A DNA stretch of 64,000 nt from the NCBI RefSeq assembly GCF_029960785.1, contig NZ_JASBQE010000021.1, forward strand, positions 62,001-126,000, written 5' to 3'. Source of the DNA: Polyangium sp. 15x6. Lineage in GTDB: Bacteria > Myxococcota_A > Polyangia > Polyangiales > Polyangiaceae. The notes under the pieces are model-generated. The model searched no databases, was not told the DNA's origin, and saw only the letters and a list, made by a program, of their open reading frames with translations. Both the position numbers and the translations under genes were made by a program. This document shows, one piece after another, positions 57,500 to 64,000 of this stretch (positions are counted from its first letter, which is position 1; every line of letters begins with the position of its first letter).

Positions 57500-57913
57500 T
57501 CAGTTCACCCCGTTCGTGCCCGCCTGATAGTGCGTGTAGCCGGCCGTGGTTTCTTCCTCGGCGTGGCCCTGGCCGTTGCTGTTCGCCGCCATCACGCGTT
57601 CGACCTCGGCGTCCATCGTGCCCTCGAGCATCTTGCTCCACATCACCCAGTCGGCCGCGAAGGACCAGAGCGGGTACTTGAAGCTCGCGGGTTTGTTCTT
57701 CTCGATGAAGAAGTGCGAGACCCACGCGGGCCCGTAGCCGGCCACGAGCGCGACCGGGATCAGGGCCGGACGACGGAGCGCGATCGCCGCGAGGGCCGTG
57801 AGCCCCGCCGCGGTCGTCCCCACGAAGTGGAAGACGCGCGTCGCCTTCTTGCTGTGCTCGCGCACGTAAAACGGCCAGAATTCTTCGAAGCTCTGGATGT
57901 CCTTCGTCGACAT
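57500..57913 (-). CDS. Mpo1-like/DUF962 membrane protein
   Basis: 137 residues. Family motifs FHFVGTTAAG and SHFFIEKNKPASFKYPLWSF are clear, with two hydrophobic helices between them (LTALAAIALRRPALIPVALV). Yeast Mpo1 is a dioxygenase of fatty-acid alpha-oxidation; bacterial members are uncharacterised. The tail is longer and polar. It lies beside lipid genes, in line with a lipid role. Confidence 0.85.
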   Translation of the reverse strand: MSTKDIQSFEEFWPFYVREHSKKATRVFHFVGTTAAGLTALAAIALRRPALIPVALVAGYGPAWVSHFFIEKNKPASFKYPLWSFAADWVMWSKMLEGTMDAEVERVMAANSNGQGHAEEETTAGYTHYQAGTNGVN

Positions 57914-57943
57914 GCGTGAAAGGCTACCACGCCGCGCCGAAGT

Positions 57944-58735
57944 TCACTTGCCCTGGAACGACGCCTTGCGTTTCTCCACGTAGGCCGCGATGCCCTCGCG
58001 GGCGTCGTCCGAGGCGAAGAGCTCGGCCTGGAGCTCTCGCTCGAAGGCGAGGCCCTGCTCGAGGCCCATCTCCAGGCCCGTCTGCACCGCGCGCTTGATG
58101 CGCCCGACGGCCAGGGACGCGCGGCCCGGGGTCGTGAAGCCCTGGGCATACGCGATCGCCCGATCGAGGAACGCGGCGTGGGTCTCGGTCTCCCAGACCT
58201 CGTCGACGAGGCCGTAGGCGAGGGCCGTGTCGAAGTCGAAGGTCGTGCCCTCGCACATGAGCTTGATGGCGCGGGGCTTGCCGACGAGGCGCGCGAGGCG
58301 CTGCGTGCCGCCCGTGCCGGGCAGGACGCCGAGCGCGACCTCGGGCAGGCCGACCTTCCCGGCGCCACGACGCGCGACGCGCAGATCGCAAGCGAGCGCG
58401 ATCTCCAGGCCTCCGCCGACGGTGTGGCCGTTCAGCGCGGCGATGACGAGCTTCGGGGTGTGCTCGAGGCGCAGGAGGGTCTCGTTCGCGTGGAGGCAGA
58501 ACTGGTACTTGAAGCTCGGCGACGCGGCCTCGAGCATGTTGATGTTGGCGCCGGCGCAGAAGAACTTCTCGCCGTGACCGGTCACGACGAGGGCCTGCAC
58601 CGCGTCATCGAAGCGCGCCGCGAGGATCGCCGCGTCGAGCTCCTTCATCATCTCGTGCGTGTAGCCGTTCACCGGCGGGTCGTTCAGCGTGAGGACCGCG
58701 ACGCGGGATTTTGTTTCGCACTCGACAAGAGCCAT
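57944..58735 (-). CDS. Enoyl-CoA hydratase/isomerase
   Basis: 263 residues from the ATG giving MALVECETKSRVAVLTLNDP; a start four codons upstream is possible. The crotonase fold is shown by FFCAGANINML (oxyanion hole), NGHTVGGGLEIALACDLRVA and LPEVALGVLPGTGGTQRL with the catalytic Glu positions. It hydrates enoyl-CoA or acts on related acyl thioesters. It is divergent from the ACP/KS cluster and may feed it. Confidence 0.9.
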   Translation of the reverse strand: MALVECETKSRVAVLTLNDPPVNGYTHEMMKELDAAILAARFDDAVQALVVTGHGEKFFCAGANINMLEAASPSFKYQFCLHANETLLRLEHTPKLVIAALNGHTVGGGLEIALACDLRVARRGAGKVGLPEVALGVLPGTGGTQRLARLVGKPRAIKLMCEGTTFDFDTALAYGLVDEVWETETHAAFLDRAIAYAQGFTTPGRASLAVGRIKRAVQTGLEMGLEQGLAFERELQAELFASDDAREGIAAYVEKRKASFQGK

Positions 58736-58909
58736 GGCGCGCCCCATTTACCGTGACGGCGCGACCGGATCCACCGTCGCCGCTACAGCGGGCCCGCTCG
58801 CGCGGCCCGCGTGTTTTCCTTGCTCGTCGCGACGCCGGCCTCGGGCGCGGCGGGCGATCCACCTTCAAACGGGGCACGGTTTCGTGCTACCTGGGACGCG
58901 TTGATACCC

Positions 58910-59176
58910 ATGGATCCTGCGGACGTGCGGCAGAAGCTCAAGGAACTCATGGTCACCGAGCTCAACCTCGAGGGGAAGGAGCCGACGGACATCGACGACG
59001 CGGCGCCGCTCTTCGGCTCCGGGCTCGGGCTCGATTCGCTCGATGCGCTGCAGCTCGCCATGTCCGTGGAAGAGAAGTTCGGCGTGCGTATCCCGGAGGG
59101 AGACGACGCCAGGAGCATCTTCGCCTCGGTCAACGCGCTCGCCGACCACATCGTGAGCGCGAAGGCCGCGGCCTGA
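58910..59176 (+). CDS. Acyl carrier protein
   Basis: 88 residues from ATG at 58910. The 4'-phosphopantetheine site is the Ser in GLGLDSLDALQL; acidic helices surround it. It carries the growing chain for the ketosynthases that follow. Confidence 0.9.
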   Translation: MDPADVRQKLKELMVTELNLEGKEPTDIDDAAPLFGSGLGLDSLDALQLAMSVEEKFGVRIPEGDDARSIFASVNALADHIVSAKAAA

Positions 59177-59236
59177 CGAGGATCTTTGTCGCCCGGCCGA
59201 ACGCGCCGGGGACTCCGTGACGAGGCCGAGGGGCGC

Positions 59237-61462
59237 ATGCGCATCTGGGTGACCGGCATTGGCGTCGTCTCGCCGCTCGGGCGCGGGGCAGGCGTCACGA
59301 TGGACAGGCTGCTCGCGGGCGATCGCGCCTTCGGCGAGCTTTCGCTCTTCAACCTGCCCGAGATGCGCACGCGGCTCGCCGCGGAGGTCCGGGGGCTCTC
59401 GGCGGCCGAGGTCGCGCCCGAGGGCGACGCCGAGGCGTGGTCGCGCACGGACGCGATGAGCGTGCTCGCGGTGCGCGAGGCGCTCGCGCAGGCCGGCGTC
59501 GCGCCAACGCGCGGGCCGATCGATCTGATCGTCGGCGGCACGACGGCCGGGATGTACGAGACCGAAGATCTGCTCGCGGAGCTGTCGCGGGACGCGGACG
59601 CGATCAAGCCGCTGCGGGCGATGCTCACGCATCCGCTCTCGTCGACGGCCGATCACGTGCGCGCGGCGGTGGGTCCGTTCCGCCGCGTGCGCAGCGTGTG
59701 CAGCGCGTGTTCGAGCGGAGCGAACGCGCTCCTGCTCGCGGCGGCCTGGATCCGCGCGGGCGTCTCGCGCTGCGTGGTCGCGGGCGGGGCCGACGGGCTC
59801 TGCCGGCTCACGTACACGGGGTTCGGCGCGCTCTCGGCGGTCGACCCGAACCCGTGTCGCCCCTTCGACAAGCGCCGCGCGGGCCTGAACCTCGGCGAGG
59901 GCGCGGCGTTCCTGGTGCTCGAACCCGAGGAGGCGAGCCGCGCGCGCGGCGTGACGCGGCCGATCGCGGAGCTCGTCGGCTGGGGCGTGGGCGCCGAGGC
60001 GCACCACATCACGAACCCCGAGCGCGAGGGGCGCACGGCGGCGCGCGTGATGCAGGCGGCGCTCGCGAAGGCGCGCCTGTCGCCCGCGGACATCGACCAC
60101 GTGAACGCGCACGGGACGGCGACGCCGCTGAACGACTCGATGGAGGCGGCGGCGATCCGCGCTTGTTTCGGGCCGGAAGCGGAGCGCGTCCTGGTCTCGT
60201 CCGTGAAGGGCCAGATCGGGCACACGCTCGGAGCGGCGGGCGCGATCGAGGCGGCCGTGTCGGTCATGACGATCGCGCGCGGCGAGGTCCCGCCGACGAT
60301 GGGGCTCGAAGAGGTCGATCCCGCCTGCCCGCTCGCGCACACGACGCGCGCGACGAAGGCGAACGTTCGTGCCGTGATGTCGAATTCGTTCGGCTTCGGA
60401 GGAACGGACACGTCGCTCGTGTTCGCCGCGCCGGACGTGTTCGCCGCGCCGGAGGTGCCGGCGCGACGATCGGTGGTGGTGGTCTCCGCGGCGACCATCG
60501 GTCCGCTCGGCGTGCTCGGCGCGCGGGAGAACGATGCGTATCTGGAGCCCGGTCCCGCGCCCGCGCCGGGTCCGATCCACTTCCAGGCGTCCGAGCACCT
60601 CGACGTGGGCCGCGCGCGAAGGCTCGATCGTGCGGGCCGTCTGTCGGCGGTGGCGATCCAGCGGGCGCTCGGGGATGCGAACCTGGATCCGCTCGATCCC
60701 TCGATCGGCGCGGAGGTGGGCGCGATCCTCGGCGCGGCGTTCGGCAGCGTGGACGGCTCGACCGCGTTCATGCGGCGCATCTACGAGAAGGGCGTGAAGT
60801 TCGCGAGCCCGGCGGATTTCCCGAACCTCGTGCCCTCGTCGCCCGTGGGGCACGCGTCGATCTACCTGGGGCTGCGCGGTCCGGTGTTCGCCGTGGCCGA
60901 CCTCGGCGTGACGGCCGAGTGCGCGGTGGTGACGGCGGCGGATCTGATCGCGGTGGGCGAGGGGGAGGTGCTCGCGGCCGGCAGCGTGGAGGAGGCGAGC
61001 CCGATGATCGAGCGGTGCCTCGGGCCCGTCTGTTCGGGCGAGGCGCGCGGCGTCCGCAGCGAGGGCGCGAGCGCGATCCTGCTCGAAGCCGAGGAGCACG
61101 CGAAGGCGCGCGGGATCCGGCCGCTCGCGCATCTGCCCTGGTGGACGTCGTGGCGCGGCGCGGGCGAAGGTGCGCTCGACGGCGCGCCGGAGCCGCCCAA
61201 GCGCGCCGCGATTCTCACCGGACAGGAGGATCTCCCGCCTGGCCTGTGTTTGCCCGAGGCCTGGGCGGCTGTCCCGCACCGCGCCGTGGCGCCGCGGTCG
61301 GGCGTGCACGAGGGCGCGGGCGGGTTCGCCATGGCCGCGGCCCTCGCCGCGATCGCGCGGGGCGAGCTCGACGCGGCGCTCGTCGTGGGGCACGCGCCCG
61401 AGCGGGGGTACGCGCTGCTGCTCACGGCCGAGCGATCTCCGGACGAACCTGGTTCGTCGTGA
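59237..61462 (+). CDS. Ketosynthase fused to a degenerate second ketosynthase lobe
   Basis: 741 residues; start at MRIWVTGIGVVSPLGRGAGV. The first KS (to about 410) has the full Cys-His-His set: VCSACSSGANAL, NAHGTATPLND and GQIGHTLGAAGA. Residues about 420-741 look like a second KS N-terminal half (IGAEVGAILGAAFGSVDGST; FAVADLGVTAECAVVTAADL) without the His pair, so it is probably structural, like a chain-length factor. Such KS pairs occur in type II polyketide and aryl-polyene clusters. Confidence 0.85.
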   Translation: MRIWVTGIGVVSPLGRGAGVTMDRLLAGDRAFGELSLFNLPEMRTRLAAEVRGLSAAEVAPEGDAEAWSRTDAMSVLAVREALAQAGVAPTRGPIDLIVGGTTAGMYETEDLLAELSRDADAIKPLRAMLTHPLSSTADHVRAAVGPFRRVRSVCSACSSGANALLLAAAWIRAGVSRCVVAGGADGLCRLTYTGFGALSAVDPNPCRPFDKRRAGLNLGEGAAFLVLEPEEASRARGVTRPIAELVGWGVGAEAHHITNPEREGRTAARVMQAALAKARLSPADIDHVNAHGTATPLNDSMEAAAIRACFGPEAERVLVSSVKGQIGHTLGAAGAIEAAVSVMTIARGEVPPTMGLEEVDPACPLAHTTRATKANVRAVMSNSFGFGGTDTSLVFAAPDVFAAPEVPARRSVVVVSAATIGPLGVLGARENDAYLEPGPAPAPGPIHFQASEHLDVGRARRLDRAGRLSAVAIQRALGDANLDPLDPSIGAEVGAILGAAFGSVDGSTAFMRRIYEKGVKFASPADFPNLVPSSPVGHASIYLGLRGPVFAVADLGVTAECAVVTAADLIAVGEGEVLAAGSVEEASPMIERCLGPVCSGEARGVRSEGASAILLEAEEHAKARGIRPLAHLPWWTSWRGAGEGALDGAPEPPKRAAILTGQEDLPPGLCLPEAWAAVPHRAVAPRSGVHEGAGGFAMAAALAAIARGELDAALVVGHAPERGYALLLTAERSPDEPGSS

Positions 61463-62250
61463 TGCGCCGCGCGGGCTTGCTCGGGGCCTGCGTGTTCTGC
61501 CTCGGCACGACCTCGTGCGCGGCGCCGGACGCGCTCGCCCCGCGCGCGGCGGAGGCGCCGACGCTCGCGAGCTGGCGTGAGGCGCGGCGGAAGCTCGCGG
61601 CGCTTTCGAAGGAAGCAGAAGGGCAGGGCGCGCGGACGCTGAAGCTCGCGCTCGCGCTGCGGGAGCCTTTGACGGGCCGCACGCTGGAGGCGCGCGGCGC
61701 CGTGGCGATCGCGCCGCCGGACTCGCTGCGCATGATCCTGCTCGGGCCGGGCGGCACCACGGCGCTCGACCTCTGGGTGCGCGGGGAGCGCTTTCGTTTC
61801 GCGGTCCCCGCGATCGATCTGCTGAAGCGCGGCGACGCCTCGACGCCCCGCGCCGCGATGCGCGGCCTGCCCGTGGATTTCCTCCGCTGGTGGCTGCTCC
61901 GGCCCGCGTCGGGGAGGCTGCTCTGGCACGAGGTCGAGCCCGCGGGGGATCGTTTCATGCTGCGCGACGGCGCGGCGGTGATCGACCTCTACGCGGCGGA
62001 CTCGGGGGCGCTCTCGGCGCGGCGAACGACGTGGTCGGGTGAGGGGACAGGCGCGAAAAAACTCGACGAGGAGGTCGTGGAGGCCGATCGGATCGGGTGC
62101 GGCACGGTGCGGTATCGCCAGGCTTCGACGGGGCTCACGGTGACGGTGACGTGTGAGGGCGAGGAGACGGGGCGCGCGCCGAACCCGCGCGCCTTCGCGG
62201 ATCCGGACGCGCCCGCGGAGGTCGATGCGGCGGGAGGAGGGGCGTCGTGA
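61462..62250 (+). CDS. LolB/DUF4292-like lipoprotein
   Basis: 262 residues; ATG overlaps the KS stop (TGATG), GTG three bases earlier is an alternative. Lipobox FCLGTTSC. The mature domain has LolA/LolB-style beta strands (LEARGAVAIAPPDSLRMILL; LDLWVRGERFRFAVP). In aryl-polyene-like clusters such proteins are thought to carry the lipid product to the outer membrane. Confidence 0.75.
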   Translation: MRRAGLLGACVFCLGTTSCAAPDALAPRAAEAPTLASWREARRKLAALSKEAEGQGARTLKLALALREPLTGRTLEARGAVAIAPPDSLRMILLGPGGTTALDLWVRGERFRFAVPAIDLLKRGDASTPRAAMRGLPVDFLRWWLLRPASGRLLWHEVEPAGDRFMLRDGAAVIDLYAADSGALSARRTTWSGEGTGAKKLDEEVVEADRIGCGTVRYRQASTGLTVTVTCEGEETGRAPNPRAFADPDAPAEVDAAGGGAS

Positions 62251-64000
62251 GTGATGCATGCGTGATCGCGGTGGGCGCGGTCTCGGGGCTCGGCGTGGGC
62301 CCGAGCGCCTATCACGCGGGCGAGGTCGGCGAGCCGGCGCGGGTGGTCCTCGCGCGCGACGAGGAGCTCGCCCGCGCCGGCCTCGCGCGTCCCTTCGCGG
62401 CACGCGCGGCGCTGCCCCGCGAGGATTCGCCCTTCGAGGATCACGCGGCAACGCTGCTCGCCTGCGCGCTCGGGCAGATCGTGCGTTCCCTCGACGAGGC
62501 GCGCCCCGGCTTTCGCGGCGAACGCCTCGGGATCGCCGTCGGCACGTCGAGCGGCGGCATGCTCGGGGCGACGCGGTTTTTCGCGGCCCGCGAAGCGTGG
62601 GCCCGCGGCGAGCAGGTGCGCGAGGACGAGCGCGCCGCGCTCGCGAGGCGCGCCACCTACTTCGCGCCGTTCGACGAGGCCTTCGCCGCGGCAGGTCTTT
62701 CGAGCTCGTACGTTCGCCGTCGGGTGCACCTCGTCGCCGCGTGCGCCGCCTCGACCCTGGCGATCGGCCTCGGCCTGCGGTGGCTCGAGCGAGGCGCCTG
62801 TGACCTCGTGATCGCGGGCGGCTACGACGCGGTGTCGGGCTTCGTCGCCACCGGCTTCGAGGCCCTGCGCGCGACGACGGCTTCGCGGCCTCGGCCTTTT
62901 CGCGTCGGCCGCGACGGCATGAGCCTCGGCGAGGGCGCCGGTCTCGTCGCGCTCGTGCGCGAGGAGAACACGCGCGGCGCCTCGGTGTTCGTCCGCGTCG
63001 CGGGCTTCGGCGCCTCGACGGACGCCGTGCACATCACGGCGCCCGATCGCACCGGCGACGGTCTCGCGCGCGCGGGCGCCGCGGCGATCGCCGACAGCGG
63101 ACTCGCGCCCGCGGCGATCGGGCTCGTCAGCGCGCACGCGACGGCGACGCCCTTCAACGACGCGATGGAGTCCCGCGCGATCGCCCGGGTCTTCGAAGGC
63201 GTCGCCGCGCCGATCGTGCATCCCTTCAAGGCGCAGATCGGCCACACGCTCGGCGCGGCCGGCGTGCTCGAATCCCTCGCCGCGGGGGACGCGTTGCGAC
63301 GCGGGGTCGCGCCCGCCGCGGCAGGGGAAGGGGAGCTCGATCCGGACGCCGCGGTCTCTCGGCTCGACCGCGCCGAAGCACGCCCGCTCGATGCCGCGCT
63401 CAAGCTCTCGGCGGCATTCGGCGGCGCGAACGCCGCACTCGTGCTCACGCGCGCGCCGAGCGGACGCACGCGAAGGCAAGCGCGCCCCGTGTACCTGCAC
63501 GCGCACGCCGCGATCACGAGCGTCGATCTCGTCGAGCTCGCCGAGCTCACCGGTGTCCCGCGGGATCGTCTCGCGCGGCTCGATCCGCTCTGTCGCCTCG
63601 GCATGCGCGCCGTCGCCGAGCTCGCTCGCAACGTCGGTCGCGAGTCCCTCGCAGGCGCCGGCATCGTCGCGGGACACGCGCTCGCCACGCTCGACACGAA
63701 CGATCGTTTCGACGCACGTCGCCGCGCGCGTGGCCCCGCCGCCGTGGATCCACGCCTCTTCCCGGCCACGTCGCCGAACGCGGTCGCAGGCGAGTGCGCG
63801 ATCGTCTACCAGCTTCGCGGTCCGAGCTTCGCCGTGAACGCAGGCCTCGACGGCGGCACCGAGGCGCTCAGCGTGGGCGCCGAGCTCGTCGCGATGGGCG
63901 ACGCGGATCGGATCGTCGTGCTCGCGGTCGACGACGCCGGCCCCGCGGGGCGTGATCTTCTGTCATGCACGTCCGCGTCGGGCCGCGCCTACGCCGAGGG
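62247..64000 (+). CDS. Second ketosynthase, truncated by the window end
   Basis: GTG overlaps the lipoprotein stop (GTGA). At least 584 residues, open at the right edge. Active-site Cys in LVAACAASTLAIG, His in SAHATATPFND and in AQIGHTLGAAG. A second KS-like part starts near residue 415 (VYLHAHAAITSVDLVELAEL ... NAVAGECAIVYQLRGPSFAV), so it repeats the KS plus second-lobe layout of the first gene. Confidence 0.85.
   Translation, partial: MSDACVIAVGAVSGLGVGPSAYHAGEVGEPARVVLARDEELARAGLARPFAARAALPREDSPFEDHAATLLACALGQIVRSLDEARPGFRGERLGIAVGTSSGGMLGATRFFAAREAWARGEQVREDERAALARRATYFAPFDEAFAAAGLSSSYVRRRVHLVAACAASTLAIGLGLRWLERGACDLVIAGGYDAVSGFVATGFEALRATTASRPRPFRVGRDGMSLGEGAGLVALVREENTRGASVFVRVAGFGASTDAVHITAPDRTGDGLARAGAAAIADSGLAPAAIGLVSAHATATPFNDAMESRAIARVFEGVAAPIVHPFKAQIGHTLGAAGVLESLAAGDALRRGVAPAAAGEGELDPDAAVSRLDRAEARPLDAALKLSAAFGGANAALVLTRAPSGRTRRQARPVYLHAHAAITSVDLVELAELTGVPRDRLARLDPLCRLGMRAVAELARNVGRESLAGAGIVAGHALATLDTNDRFDARRRARGPAAVDPRLFPATSPNAVAGECAIVYQLRGPSFAVNAGLDGGTEALSVGAELVAMGDADRIVVLAVDDAGPAGRDLLSCTSASGRAYAE

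Noticed and set aside
56629-57725. Minus-strand genes in the low-complexity region before the Mpo1-like gene
   Set aside because: The open frames give Arg/Gly/Ala-rich sequence, overlap the dispersed repeats and have no ribosome site or domain.

Overview
The window is high-GC DNA with dense, overlapping genes. It carries outer-membrane receptors, many small lipoproteins, a Hanks-type kinase with a membrane-anchored tail, and a lipoprotein with Stig1-like Cys repeats. This combination points to a myxobacterium, most likely of the Polyangium/Sorangium group. That is inferred from gene style; no rRNA or other marker gene is present.

Left arm (1-24.8 kb). After a TonB-dependent receptor come two divergent operons sharing a 64-bp gap. 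The minus-strand operon encodes a WD40 beta-propeller/vWA protein, an AmrS-type radical SAM enzyme and a 69-residue protein. The plus-strand operon has eleven almost gapless genes: a RING-like treble-clef protein, a ThiF/E1-like enzyme, a fusion of a ubiquitin-like domain to an E2 conjugating domain, a JAB/JAMM isopeptidase, a helical protein, an FtsH/Cdc48-like AAA ATPase, a MoxR ATPase and four accessory proteins. Together they look like a complete bacterial ubiquitin-like conjugation machine joined to a MoxR-vWA-propeller ternary system. A propeller lipoprotein, a SixA phosphatase, a second MoxR and a QEGLA-motif (DUF1704) protein follow.

Middle (24.82-46.29 kb). A 21.46-kb integrated element is bounded by a direct repeat (13 bp exact, 17 bp with one mismatch). 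The left copy contains the last codons and stop of a chromosomal lipoprotein gene. The element has a tyrosine integrase, a leftward block of small regulatory and membrane genes, a rightward block that reads like virion genes, and a second leftward block of small genes. The rightward block has beta-rich capsid candidates, a transglutaminase-like protease, a LysM protein, a three-domain wall hydrolase, a histone-like basic protein and several single-TM proteins. No portal, terminase, tail, relaxase or P-loop protein was seen, so it may be a tailless, membrane-containing virus-like element or a satellite.

Right arm (46.3-64 kb). Two tandem paralogous Gly/Tyr-rich lipoproteins share upstream and terminator sequences. 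They are followed by a Ser/Thr kinase/TPR pair, a Rieske oxygenase, a Cys-rich lipoprotein, a SWIM-finger cluster with an immunity-like protein, an Mpo1-like membrane protein and an enoyl-CoA hydratase. The window ends in a type II fatty-acid/polyketide-like cluster (ACP, KS plus degenerate KS, LolB/DUF4292-like lipoprotein, second KS running off the end) that resembles the start of an aryl-polyene-like locus. Three copies of a structured repeat of about 115 bp with covarying hairpins lie at 51.1 and 57.2-57.5 kb.
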